This document shows positions 42,727 through 51,994 of a DNA stretch of 64,000 bases, piece after piece (within the stretch, counting starts at the first letter, position 1; every line of letters begins with the position of its first letter). The DNA is from Planococcus sp. APC 4015 (lineage in GTDB: Bacteria; Actinomycetota; Actinomycetes; Actinomycetales; Microbacteriaceae): assembly GCA_030407505.1 (NCBI GenBank), contig JASDDH010000002.1, forward strand, positions 1-64,000. The letters are read 5' to 3'. Position numbers and translations under genes: made by a program. Below the pieces are notes generated by a model. The model was not told where the DNA came from. It searched no databases and worked only from the letters and a program-made list of their open reading frames with translations.

Positions 42727-44316
42727 ATGGCCAGCGCACCGCAGGAGACCGCAGCGAAGCCCCGCGAGGAATGGACCGGCCAGGTCGGCTTCATCCTCGC
42801 CGCGATCGGCTCGGCCGTCGGCCTCGGCAACATCTGGCGGTTCCCGGGTGTCGCGTACGAGAACGGCGGCGGCGCGTTCCTCGTGCCGTACCTCATCGCC
42901 CTGCTGACGGCCGGCATCCCGATCCTCTTCCTCGACTATGCGGTCGGCCACCGTTTCCGCGGCGCCGCCCCCACGGCCTTCCGGCGGCTGGGCGGCAGAG
43001 CGGGACGGTGGATGGAGTCGCTCGGCTGGTTCCAGGTCACGATCGCCTTCGTGATCGGCCTGTACTACACCGTCGTGATCGCGTGGGCGCTGAGCTTCTT
43101 CGTGTTCTCGTTCGACCTGCGATGGGGGGATGATCCGGCCGCCTTCTTCACGGGGGACTACCTGCGTGTCGCGGACCCGGGGTTCAGCCTCGACTTCGTG
43201 CCGGGGGTGTTGATCCCCCTCGCGATCGTCTGGATCGTGGCCATAGCGGTGCTCGCCGCCGGGGTGGCCAAGGGCCTCCAGCGCGCGAACGTCATCGCGC
43301 TCCCCGTGCTCGTCGTCGCCTTCATCATCCTCGTCGTCCGTGCCCTGTTCCTCGACGGCGCCGACGACGGGCTCAACGCACTCTTCACGCCCGACTGGGC
43401 GGCGCTGGGCGACCCCAACGTGTGGATCGCCGCCTACAGTCAGATCTTCTTCTCGCTCTCGATCGCCTTCGGCATCATGATCACCTACGCGTCCTACCGC
43501 CGGCGCCGATCCAATCTCACGACTCCGGGGCTCGTGGTCGCGTTCTCGAACTCGTCGTTCGAGATCCTCGCCGGCATCGGCGTCTTCGCCACACTCGGCT
43601 TCTTCGCGTACAGCCAGGGCGTGGCCGTGTCCGAACTCGAGGGACTCACGGGAGTCGGGCTCTCGTTCATCACCTTCCCCGCCATCGTGTCTCAGATGCC
43701 GGGCGGACCGATCTTCGGATGCCTGTTCTTCGGATCTCTGACGCTCGCCGGGTTCACGTCGCTCGTCTCGGTGCTCCAGGTCGTCTCGGCGGCCATCCAG
43801 GAGAAGTTCGGACTCTCGACGCGCCGTGCCGCGATCGGGGTGGGGAGCGTCTCGGCGGTGCTGTCCATCCTCATCTTCTCCACCACGACCGGGCTCCTGG
43901 CCCTCGACGTCGTCGATCAGTGGGCGAACAACATCGGAATCGTCGCGTCGGCGATCTTCACGACGGTGCTGGTGATCTGGGTCGCCCGCAAGGGGCCTGA
44001 ACTCCGCTTCCATCTCAACGCGCTGTCCACGTTCCGCGTCGGCGGCATCTGGGTGCTGCTCGTCGGCGTGCTCGGACCGGTCGTCCTCGCATGGATGCTC
44101 ATCGCCCGCATCGTCGTCCTCGTGACCGAGGGATACGGCGGCCTGCCGCCGTGGTATCTCGGCGTGTTCGGCTGGGGCACGGTGCTCGTCCTGGTGGTCG
44201 GCGCGGTGGTCTTCACCCTGCTGAGGTGGAAGCGTTCGCCGGACGACTTCACGGCGTGGCCTGGGTATCCTCCCGAGCCGGCGCGCCCCGCCGCGCAGAA
44301 GGGAGCACGGTCATGA
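42727..44316 (+). CDS. metP: Sodium-dependent amino acid symporter, NSS/SNF family (MetP-like large subunit)
   Basis: A 529-residue neurotransmitter:sodium symporter with about twelve helices. Helix 1 carries the sodium/substrate motif SAVGLGNIWRFPGVAYENGGGAF, and YYTVVIAWAL (helix 3) and NSSFEILAGIGVFATLGF follow. The ATG at 42727 is six bases after GACGAGGA. The small gene that overlaps its end encodes a MetS-type subunit, so this is most likely the methionine/alanine importer MetP described in Corynebacterium glutamicum; the exact substrate here is inferred. Confidence 0.88.
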   Translation: MASAPQETAAKPREEWTGQVGFILAAIGSAVGLGNIWRFPGVAYENGGGAFLVPYLIALLTAGIPILFLDYAVGHRFRGAAPTAFRRLGGRAGRWMESLGWFQVTIAFVIGLYYTVVIAWALSFFVFSFDLRWGDDPAAFFTGDYLRVADPGFSLDFVPGVLIPLAIVWIVAIAVLAAGVAKGLQRANVIALPVLVVAFIILVVRALFLDGADDGLNALFTPDWAALGDPNVWIAAYSQIFFSLSIAFGIMITYASYRRRRSNLTTPGLVVAFSNSSFEILAGIGVFATLGFFAYSQGVAVSELEGLTGVGLSFITFPAIVSQMPGGPIFGCLFFGSLTLAGFTSLVSVLQVVSAAIQEKFGLSTRRAAIGVGSVSAVLSILIFSTTTGLLALDVVDQWANNIGIVASAIFTTVLVIWVARKGPELRFHLNALSTFRVGGIWVLLVGVLGPVVLAWMLIARIVVLVTEGYGGLPPWYLGVFGWGTVLVLVVGAVVFTLLRWKRSPDDFTAWPGYPPEPARPAAQKGARS

Positions 44317-44480
44317 CCGCCGTCGCCATCGTCTTCCTCACCATCTCGATCGTGGTGGTGTGGGGCGGGGCGCTGGCGAGCGCCCTGTTCCTGCGCAGAC
44401 GGCCCGAGGTCGAGCTCTACCCGTCGTCGGCTCCGGACGACCATCGTGAGGACGACGCTCCGCTGGTGCACGACACCTGA
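44313..44480 (+). CDS. metS: MetS-type small subunit of the NSS amino acid importer
   Basis: A 55-residue protein with a single membrane helix (residues 3-27, VAIVFLTISIVVVWGGALASAL) followed by FLRRRPEVE and an acidic tail. The W-G-G and LRR-PEVE pattern matches the MetS small subunits that accompany MetP transporters in actinobacteria. The ATG overlaps the symporter stop by four bases, giving coupled translation. MetS is needed for MetP activity in Corynebacterium. Confidence 0.88.
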   Translation: MTAVAIVFLTISIVVVWGGALASALFLRRRPEVELYPSSAPDDHREDDAPLVHDT

Positions 44481-44493
44481 GCCGCCCACGCTC

Positions 44494-44521
44494 TTGACGG
44501 CGTGCGCGGGCGCCCGATTGT
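44494..44521 (+). promoter_or_regulatory. Promoter of the O-methyltransferase gene, probably leaderless
   Basis: TTGACG (44494-44499), 16 bases, then GATTGT (44516-44521); ATG 44530 follows after eight bases. Confidence 0.45.
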
Positions 44522-44529
44522 CTGGGGGC

Positions 44530-45198
44530 ATGACCGATCCCACTCCGGATGCCTGGCACCGCGTCGACGCGTACCTGACCCGCACCCTCGTCGGCGATGA
44601 CCCCGGGCTGGATCAGGCGGTCGCGGACCAGCGCGCCGGCGGACTGCCGCCGATCGAGGTCGCACCCGTCAACGGCAAGCTGCTGAACCTGCTCGTGCGC
44701 ATCGCGGGCGCGCGGCGGGTGCTCGAGATCGGCACCCTCGGCGCCTATTCGACGATCTGGATGGCACGCGCCGTCGCCGAGGGCGGTCACGTCGTGACGA
44801 TCGAAGCCGAAGCGGGCAACGTCGCCGTCGCCCGGGCGAACCTCGATCGGGCCGGTGTCGGCGACCGGGTCGAGATCAAGCACGGGCGCGCCTCCGACGT
44901 GCTTCCTGCGCTCGAGGGCTCGGAGCCGTTCGACTTCGTCTTCATCGACGCCGACAAGGAGTCCAACACGATCTACCTCGACTGGGCCGCCCGCCTCGGC
45001 CGGCCGGGGACCGTCGTGGTCGTGGACAACATCGCGCGCGGGGGAGAGGTGGCCAATCCCGCGAGCGAGCGCTCCGATGTGATCGGCACGCAGCGGGGCC
45101 TCGAGATGCTGGCGCGCGACCCGCGGTTCGACGCGACGGCCCTGCAGACGCTGGACGCGAAGGGCTGGGACGGTGTGGCGGTGGCCCTCGTCGTCTGA
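44530..45198 (+). CDS. SAM-dependent O-methyltransferase (COMT/YrrM-like)
   Basis: 222 residues of the class I O-methyltransferase family 3. SAM motif I is VLEIGTLGAYST, followed by VVTIEAEAGNVAVARANL. The metal-binding site is formed by FVFIDADKE and VVVDNIARGGEV. Members methylate catechol or flavonoid-type hydroxyls in a magnesium-dependent way; the natural substrate here is unknown. It has its own promoter and no functional link to the neighbouring symporter or enolase gene. Confidence 0.9.
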   Translation: MTDPTPDAWHRVDAYLTRTLVGDDPGLDQAVADQRAGGLPPIEVAPVNGKLLNLLVRIAGARRVLEIGTLGAYSTIWMARAVAEGGHVVTIEAEAGNVAVARANLDRAGVGDRVEIKHGRASDVLPALEGSEPFDFVFIDADKESNTIYLDWAARLGRPGTVVVVDNIARGGEVANPASERSDVIGTQRGLEMLARDPRFDATALQTLDAKGWDGVAVALVV

Positions 45199-45219
45199 CG
45201 CCCGTCATCACTAAGCTGA

Positions 45220-46551
<1,332 letters not shown>

Positions 46552-46581
46552 CAGCGACAACGCACGAACGAAGGGGGAGCC

Positions 46582-47112
46582 GTGGCCAAGACGACGGCTC
46601 CCCCTTCGCGTGCCCGGCGGGCCACCCGCGCCCGACGTCGCGTCGACGTGCGCGAGTGGCTCGGCGGCATCCGTCTGTCGGGCTTCATGGTCATCATGAT
46701 GGGGCTGGTGGTGCTCGCCGCATTCGTGCTGGTGCCGACCATCGGCACCTACATCGGCCAGCGGCAGCAGATCGCCGCGCTCGAGAGCTCCGTCGAGGTC
46801 AGCCGCGGCGAGGTGGCCGAGCTCGAGGCGCAGCGCGAGCGCTGGACGGACCCCGCCTACATCACGACGCAGGCGCGGGAGCGTCTCTACTACGTCAAGC
46901 CCGGCGAAGTCGTGTACCTGGTCGACAACGACATCCCCGCCGAGCTGATGCCGCAGGAGCAGGGCGCGGTGAGCGACGAGGTCGAGCAGACGCAGACCGA
47001 TTGGATGTCGCAGCTCGTGCGATCGGTCACCGAGTCCGGGCTCGCCCAGACGGTCGCGCCCCCCACGATCGGCGTGCCCGATCCGGCGGTGACCGGGACG
47101 CCCGCGCCCTGA
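46582..47112 (+). CDS. FtsB/DivIC-family septum formation protein
   Basis: A 176-residue bitopic protein with a basic cytoplasmic N-terminus (RARRATRARRRVDVREW), one membrane helix (about 35-57), a coiled coil (IGQRQQIAALESSVEVSRGEVAELEAQRERWTD) and the FtsB-type motif ARERLYYVKPGE. It should join the divisome bridge with FtsL/FtsQ outside the membrane. The C-terminal tail is Pro/Thr-rich and longer than in E. coli FtsB. It lies 30 bases after eno behind a GAAGGGGGAG ribosome site. Confidence 0.9.
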   Translation: MAKTTAPPSRARRATRARRRVDVREWLGGIRLSGFMVIMMGLVVLAAFVLVPTIGTYIGQRQQIAALESSVEVSRGEVAELEAQRERWTDPAYITTQARERLYYVKPGEVVYLVDNDIPAELMPQEQGAVSDEVEQTQTDWMSQLVRSVTESGLAQTVAPPTIGVPDPAVTGTPAP

Positions 47113-47137
47113 CAGATCGGTCTCAGCCGCGGGCCGG

Positions 47138-47143
47138 TACCCT
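47138..47143 (+). promoter_or_regulatory. -10 box of the DUF501 gene, probably leaderless
   Basis: TACCCT, seven bases, then GTG 47151; no Shine-Dalgarno sequence. Confidence 0.42.
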
Positions 47144-47150
47144 GGACGAC

Positions 47151-47669
47151 GTGCCGACCCCGCCGTACGCCCCCGTGAGCGATGCCGATCTGGCTGTACT
47201 GCGCGCACAGCTGGGCCGGCCGGCCCGCGGTGTCGTCGGGATCGCTGCCCGGTGCGTGTGCGGCAATCCGACCGTCGCGGCGACGGCTCCCCGCCTGCCC
47301 GACGGCACGCCGTTCCCCACGTTCTACTACCTGACCCACCCGGGCGCGACGGCCGCCATGTCGACGCTCGAGGCCGAGCACATCATGCGCGATCTCAACG
47401 ACGAGCTCGCCGATGACGACGACCTCCGCGCCGCCTACACCCGCGCCCACGAGGCCTACATCGCCGATCGCACGGTGTTCGGCGACGTCGACGAGATCGC
47501 GGGCATCTCCGCGGGAGGCATGCCGACGCGCGTGAAGTGCCTGCATGCCGTGCTCGGGCACGCGCTCGCGGCGGGCCCCGGTGTGAACCCCGTCGGCGAC
47601 CGCGCGCTCGCGATGTCGTCGTGGTCGCCCGATCGCTGCGTCTGCGCCGAGCCCGGGTCGGCGGGATGA
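47151..47669 (+). CDS. DUF501 family protein
   Basis: A 172-residue actinobacterial DUF501 protein, encoded as usual between the ftsB-like gene and further cluster genes. Conserved features are VAARCVCGNPTVAATAPRLPDGTPFPT (Cys pair), a central MSTLEAEHIMRDLN helix, and the C-terminal PTRVKCLHAVLGHALAAGPGVNPVGDRAL with further Cys/His residues, so metal binding is plausible. Function unknown. Upstream in-frame codons overlap the ftsB-like gene; GTG 47151 fits the leaderless pattern. Confidence 0.88.
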   Translation: MPTPPYAPVSDADLAVLRAQLGRPARGVVGIAARCVCGNPTVAATAPRLPDGTPFPTFYYLTHPGATAAMSTLEAEHIMRDLNDELADDDDLRAAYTRAHEAYIADRTVFGDVDEIAGISAGGMPTRVKCLHAVLGHALAAGPGVNPVGDRALAMSSWSPDRCVCAEPGSAG

Positions 47670-48967
47670 GGCGCATCGGCTCGGCGCTGGGAGCGCTCGT
47701 CCTCGCGACGCTCCTGGTCGCCGCGCCGGTCGGCGCAGCGTCGGGCGGCACCGTCGTGCCCGTCGTGACGCCCTCGCCCGAGGCCGTCGACCCCGTGCGT
47801 GCGGCGCAGTACTGGCTCGACGACTACGGCATCCGCGACGCGTGGACGACCTCGCGCGGCGAGGGCGTGCGCATCGCCGTCATCGACACGGGAATCGGCC
47901 GCGGGCCCGCCGAGTTCCTCGGCGCCGTCGCCGACGGCACCGACGTGTCGGGGACCGGCGCCCCCGACGGCAGGCTCCCCGTGGGCGCGGTCGATGCGAA
48001 CCACGGCAGCTGGGTCGGATCCCTCGCGGCATCCCGCGGCACCGGACCCGGCACCGGCATGATCGGGGTGGCGCCCGAGGCCGAGCTGCTGTCGATCTCG
48101 GTCGGCTTCGGCGCCTCGGCGACCGTCCCGTTCAGCGAGCAGATCGCCGAAGCGATGCGGTGGTCGGTCGACCACGGCGCCGACGTCATCAACCTGTCTC
48201 TGACCACCAACGTGCCGGACTGGGATGAGAGCTGGGACGACGCGTTCCTCTACGCGTACGAGAACGACGTGGTCGTGATCGTGGCGGCCGGCAACAGGGG
48301 AAGCGGCACCACCCGCGTCGGCGCCCCCGCGACGATCCCCGGCGTGCTGACGGTGGGAGGCGTGGACCCCGAGGGTCGCGCGAGCGTCGAAGCCTCGACG
48401 CAGGGGATCACGATCGGCGTCTCCGCGCCCAGCGAAGAGCTGCTGGGCGTCTCGGCCGACGGTCGTCTCGTGCAGTGGGACGGCACGAGCGGCGCCGCGC
48501 CCATCGTGGCCGGCATCGCGGCGCTGGTGCGGTCCGCGCATCCCGAACTCGACGCGAACAACGTCATCAACCGCATCATCCGCACGGCCCGGCCCGCCGC
48601 CGGCGCGACGCGCACGCCCGATCCGCTCTACGGCTACGGGCTCGTGGACGCGGAGGCCGCCGTCACAGCCGACGTGCCGACGGTCTCCGCCAACCCGATG
48701 GGCAGCCTGGAGGAATGGGTGCGGGTCTTCCGCCGCGCCGAGGCGGGCCCGGTTCCGGCTCCGACGTCGGGGCCGGTGAGCCTGGCGCCCCTGCCTCCGC
48801 CCGACGCGGCGCCCGATCCGCCGTCCCCGCTCCTGCCCAGCGCAGACACCCTCCTGTACGGCACCCTGCCCCTCGTCGTGGCGACGGGGGCGGCTATACT
48901 GGGGGCGCTCGGCGTCACTGCAGCTGTCCGACGCATCCGATCGGCGTACCGTACGCCGAGCCGCTGA
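47666..48967 (+). CDS. Membrane-anchored subtilisin-family serine protease (mycosin-like layout)
   Basis: 433 residues: signal peptide (1-24), S8 protease domain with Asp74 (AVIDTGIG), His113 (ANHGSWVGS), the oxyanion Asn210 (AAGN) and Ser275 (GTSGAAP), then a Pro-rich stretch and a C-terminal membrane helix (about 400-420) with a basic tail. The layout equals that of mycosins (MycP) of type VII secretion, but no ESX gene is present in this window, so a link is not supported. ATG 47666 overlaps the DUF501 stop by four bases. Confidence 0.9.
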   Translation: MRRIGSALGALVLATLLVAAPVGAASGGTVVPVVTPSPEAVDPVRAAQYWLDDYGIRDAWTTSRGEGVRIAVIDTGIGRGPAEFLGAVADGTDVSGTGAPDGRLPVGAVDANHGSWVGSLAASRGTGPGTGMIGVAPEAELLSISVGFGASATVPFSEQIAEAMRWSVDHGADVINLSLTTNVPDWDESWDDAFLYAYENDVVVIVAAGNRGSGTTRVGAPATIPGVLTVGGVDPEGRASVEASTQGITIGVSAPSEELLGVSADGRLVQWDGTSGAAPIVAGIAALVRSAHPELDANNVINRIIRTARPAAGATRTPDPLYGYGLVDAEAAVTADVPTVSANPMGSLEEWVRVFRRAEAGPVPAPTSGPVSLAPLPPPDAAPDPPSPLLPSADTLLYGTLPLVVATGAAILGALGVTAAVRRIRSAYRTPSR

Positions 48968-48986
48968 CTGAGGAGTAGTTCCTGCC

Positions 48987-50408
48987 GTGACCAACACCGT
49001 GCCCAAGATCCTCATCGTCGGTGGCGGCTACGCGGGCTTCTACACCGCGTGGAAGCTCGAGAAGCTGCTGCGCAAGGGCGAAGCCGAGGTCACGATCGTC
49101 GACCCGCTGCCCTACATGACCTACCAGCCGTTCCTCCCCGAGGTCGCGGCGGGTTCCATCGAGGCCCGTCACTCCGTCGTTGCGCTGCGCCGCCACCTCA
49201 AGAAGACGACGGTCGTCGCGGCGAAGGTCACCGGCATCAACCACGCCGGCAAGTCGGCCACGATCTCACCGATCGTCGGCGACCCGTACGAGTTCGAGTA
49301 CGACCAGATCGTCGTCACCGCCGGCGCTGTGTCGCGCACGTTCCCGATCCCGGGCATCGCCGACAACGCGATCGGACTGAAGACCATCGAAGAGGCCGTC
49401 GCGATCCGCGACCGCCTGATGTCCAACTTCGACAAGGCGTCGGTGCTGCCCGCCGGTCCCGAGCGCGACCGGCTGCTCACCGTCGTCGTCGTCGGCGGCG
49501 GCTTCGCGGGCATCGAGGTGTTCGCCGAACTGCGTTCGCTGGCATCCTCTCTCGTCAAGAGCTATCCGCAGATCACGTTCGACGACACGCACTTCCACCT
49601 CGTCGAGGCGATGGGCCGCATCATGCCCGAGGTGTCGCTGAAGACGAGCGAGTGGGTGCTGAAGAACCTCGCCCAGCGCGGTGCATCGGTGCACCTCGAC
49701 ACGCAGCTCACCGGCGCCGTCGACGGCAACGTCGAGCTGTCGACCGGAGAGACGATCCCCACCGACCTCATCATCTGGACCGCCGGTGTCATGGCGAACC
49801 CCACGGTGGTGCGCGGCGGCGACCTGCCCGTCGAAGAGCGCGGACGCATCCGCACGCGCGCCGACCTGCGCGTCGGCACCGCCGAGGAGTTCGTCGAGGG
49901 GGCCTGGGCCGCCGGCGACGTGTCGGCCGTCCCCGATCTCTCGGGCGGCGGAGTGGGCGGCTACTGCGTGCCCAATGCCCAGCACGCCGTGCGTCAGGCC
50001 AAGCTGCTCGCCAAGAACATCACCGCGGTGCTCCGGGGCGAGCAGCCCCGCGAGTACTTCCACAAGAACCTCGGAGCCGTCGCCGGCCTCGGGGTGGGGG
50101 TCGGCGTCTTCCAGTCCGGCAAGATCGCCCTCAAGGGACCCATCGCGTGGCTGGCCCACCGCGGCTACCACGGGCTCGCGATGCCGTCGTGGGAGCGCAA
50201 GATCCGCGTGGTGTGGGGCTGGGTGAACAACTTCTTCCTCGGTCGCGACATGGTCAACCTCGAGACCGTGCAGAGCCCCCGCTACGTCTTCGAGGAGTTC
50301 GCAGCGCGTCCGCGTGCGGCCGCACCGGCGTCGCCCGCGATCGACCCGAAGAGCGTCGCGGGAGAGAAGGCCCCGGTCGCCGGCGAGAAGGCCGCCGTCG
50401 GCAGCTGA
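48987..50408 (+). CDS. ndh: Type II NADH dehydrogenase (NDH-2)
   Basis: A 473-residue membrane-associated flavoprotein that transfers electrons from NADH to quinone without pumping protons. The FAD-binding ILIVGGGYAGFYTAWKL is at 8-24, the NADH-binding VVVVGGGFAGIEVFAEL at about 165-181, and the quinone-side WAAGDVSAVPDLSGGGVGGYCVPNAQHAVRQA follows. The C-terminal half has amphipathic helices for membrane attachment. GTG 48987 follows AGGAG. A tRNA gene starts 35 bases downstream. Confidence 0.93.
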   Translation: MTNTVPKILIVGGGYAGFYTAWKLEKLLRKGEAEVTIVDPLPYMTYQPFLPEVAAGSIEARHSVVALRRHLKKTTVVAAKVTGINHAGKSATISPIVGDPYEFEYDQIVVTAGAVSRTFPIPGIADNAIGLKTIEEAVAIRDRLMSNFDKASVLPAGPERDRLLTVVVVGGGFAGIEVFAELRSLASSLVKSYPQITFDDTHFHLVEAMGRIMPEVSLKTSEWVLKNLAQRGASVHLDTQLTGAVDGNVELSTGETIPTDLIIWTAGVMANPTVVRGGDLPVEERGRIRTRADLRVGTAEEFVEGAWAAGDVSAVPDLSGGGVGGYCVPNAQHAVRQAKLLAKNITAVLRGEQPREYFHKNLGAVAGLGVGVGVFQSGKIALKGPIAWLAHRGYHGLAMPSWERKIRVVWGWVNNFFLGRDMVNLETVQSPRYVFEEFAARPRAAAPASPAIDPKSVAGEKAPVAGEKAAVGS

Positions 50409-50412
50409 CCGG

Positions 50413-50418
50413 TAGCGT
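50413..50418 (+). promoter_or_regulatory. -10 box for the UAA-anticodon tRNA
   Basis: TAGCGT lies 26 bases before the mature tRNA 5' end, leaving a short 5' leader for RNase P. The -35 region would lie in the ndh 3' end. Confidence 0.35.
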
Positions 50419-50443
50419 ATGGGCTGTGCGGGGTCGGCCCCGT

Positions 50444-50517
50444 GCCCCCGTAGCCCAATCGGCAGAGGCAGGCGACTTAAAATCGCCCGAGTGTGGGTTC
50501 GAGTCCCACCGGGGGTA
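50444..50517 (+). tRNA. tRNA-Leu (anticodon UAA) with a short, type I variable loop
   Basis: A 74-nt cloverleaf. The acceptor GCCCCCG pairs with CGGGGGT (G1-U72), the discriminator is A50517, the anticodon stem GGCGA/TCGCC encloses CTTAAAA (anticodon TAA at 50478-50480), and the T arm is GTGGG/CCCAC with TTCGAGT. The variable region is only CGAGT (50488-50492), not the long arm expected for leucine tRNAs. G1-U72 and A73 agree with leucine tRNAs. CCA is not encoded (CCG follows). Confidence 0.88.
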
Positions 50518-50521
50518 CCGA

Positions 50522-50689
50522 TCAGTTCGTGCGGCCGTGCGGTGTGGGCTGGCGCAGGGTCGTGATGGTCTGCGTGCATCGCGCGCAGGTCACGAGGGCG
50601 GCGGTGGAGGTCACCGATGCGCCGGGTGTGGTGTCCCCGCAAGCAGGGCGGGTGATTCCGGCGGCGGCGAAGTGCAGGATGGCGGGCAT
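50522..50689 (-). CDS. Small zinc-ribbon-like protein
   Basis: 55 residues beginning MPAILHFAAAGITRPACGD and ending with VTCARC plus a short tail. The C-G-D ... C-A-R-C spacing, with a His near the start, is the pattern of small metal-binding proteins that I recall from actinobacteria. An in-frame GTG further upstream could extend it. It is convergent with the UAA-anticodon tRNA. The case rests on the Cys pattern alone. Confidence 0.5.
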   Translation of the reverse strand: MPAILHFAAAGITRPACGDTTPGASVTSTAALVTCARCTQTITTLRQPTPHGRTN

Positions 50690-50746
50690 GCGCCCATCGA
50701 ACCGCAGGTCGGCCCCGCGCACAATGGATGCCGCGACGTGACGTCC

Positions 50747-50752
50747 TAGGCT
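50747..50752 (+). promoter_or_regulatory. -10 box of the alanine-racemase-fold gene, probably leaderless
   Basis: TAGGCT, six bases, then ATG 50759; no Shine-Dalgarno sequence. Confidence 0.48.
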
Positions 50753-50758
50753 GGGCGC

Positions 50759-51994
50759 ATGCGCGCGCACCTCGATCTGCTGGGCCTGCCCGCGGCGACC
50801 GAGAGGTGGCGCCACGCCTCCGACTACTGGCCGGCCTCGGCCGCCGCGGTCGCCCACCTTCCCGCGCCCCTGGCCGTGATCGACCTGGACGCCCTGCGGC
50901 ACAACGCGCTGGACATGCTCGTGCGGGCTGCGGGCGTGCCGATCAGGGTCGCGAGCAAGTCCGTGCGGGTGCGTGCGGTGACGGATGCCGTGCTCGCCCT
51001 TCCCGGCTACGGCGGCATCCTCGCGTACACGCTGGCCGAGGCGCTGTGGCTGGCCGAGACGCAGGACGACATCGTGCTGGGGTACCCCACGGTCGATGGA
51101 GCGGCGATCTCCCGCCTCGCATCCGACGACCGGGCGGCGGCGCGGATCACGCTCATGGTCGACGACCTCGCGCAGCTCGATCTGGTCGACGCCGTCGCCC
51201 CGCCCGCGCAGCGCGCCGAACTGCGGGTGGCCATCGACGCCGACGCCTCGTGGCGGGCGCCCGGACTCGGTCACATCGGCGTGCACCGCTCGCCCGTGCA
51301 CGACCCCGGGGAGGTCGCGACGCTCGCACGCGCCGTGGCGGCGCGCCCCGGCTTCCGGCTCGTCGGGCTCATGATGTACGAGGCTCAGATCGCCGGCCAG
51401 GGCGATGCCACGGGTTCGGGCGATGCGGTGGTCCGGTGGATGCAGCGCCGCTCCTCCCAGGAGCTCCTGGATCGGCGCGCCGCGATCGTCTCCGCACTGC
51501 GCGATGTCGCGGCGCTGGAGTTCGTCAACGGCGGCGGTACGGGGTCGCTCGAGTTCACGGCATCCGACCAGTCGGTCACCGAGCTGACGGCCGGAAGCGG
51601 CCTGCTCGCAGGTCATCTCTTCGACGGCTACCGCGCCTTCGCCCCCGCGCCGGCGGCGGCCTTCGCGCTCGACGTCGTACGCAGACCCCAGCCCGACATC
51701 GCCACCGTGCTCGGCGGAGGATGGATCGCCTCGGGGCCGCCCGTCGCATCGCGTCAGCCGAGGGTGGTCTGGCCCGAGGGACTGCGGATGCAGCCGCGCG
51801 AAGGCGCGGGCGAGGTGCAGACCCCGCTGCAGGGTGAGGCCGCCCGCGCGCTGCGGGTGGGGGACCGCGTGTGGTTCCGGCACGCGAAGAGCGGAGAGCT
51901 CGCCGAACGCGTCGACGGGTACCATCTCGTCGCGGGTGGCGAGCTGGTCGGCGAGGTGCCGACCTACCGCGGCGAGGGCAAGGCGTTCCTGTGA
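50759..51994 (+). CDS. Fold-III PLP enzyme, D-threonine-aldolase/alanine-racemase-like
   Basis: 411 residues. An alanine-racemase-type TIM barrel binds PLP through Lys67 in IRVASKSVRVR; GLMMYEAQIAG and FVNGGGTGSLEF line the pocket, and the C-terminal beta domain contains DRVWFRHAKSGELAERVDGYHLV, with His residues as in the metal site of D-threonine aldolase and D-serine dehydratase. It is often annotated as amino acid deaminase/aldolase. The exact reaction is not proven. Its stop overlaps the next gene by four bases. Confidence 0.83.
   Translation: MRAHLDLLGLPAATERWRHASDYWPASAAAVAHLPAPLAVIDLDALRHNALDMLVRAAGVPIRVASKSVRVRAVTDAVLALPGYGGILAYTLAEALWLAETQDDIVLGYPTVDGAAISRLASDDRAAARITLMVDDLAQLDLVDAVAPPAQRAELRVAIDADASWRAPGLGHIGVHRSPVHDPGEVATLARAVAARPGFRLVGLMMYEAQIAGQGDATGSGDAVVRWMQRRSSQELLDRRAAIVSALRDVAALEFVNGGGTGSLEFTASDQSVTELTAGSGLLAGHLFDGYRAFAPAPAAAFALDVVRRPQPDIATVLGGGWIASGPPVASRQPRVVWPEGLRMQPREGAGEVQTPLQGEAARALRVGDRVWFRHAKSGELAERVDGYHLVAGGELVGEVPTYRGEGKAFL

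Noticed and set aside
47666..48967. Mycosin of a type VII secretion locus
   Set aside because: The domain layout fits, but no EccB/C/D/E, EsxA/B or PE/PPE-like gene is present; the eno-ftsB-DUF501 context is housekeeping.
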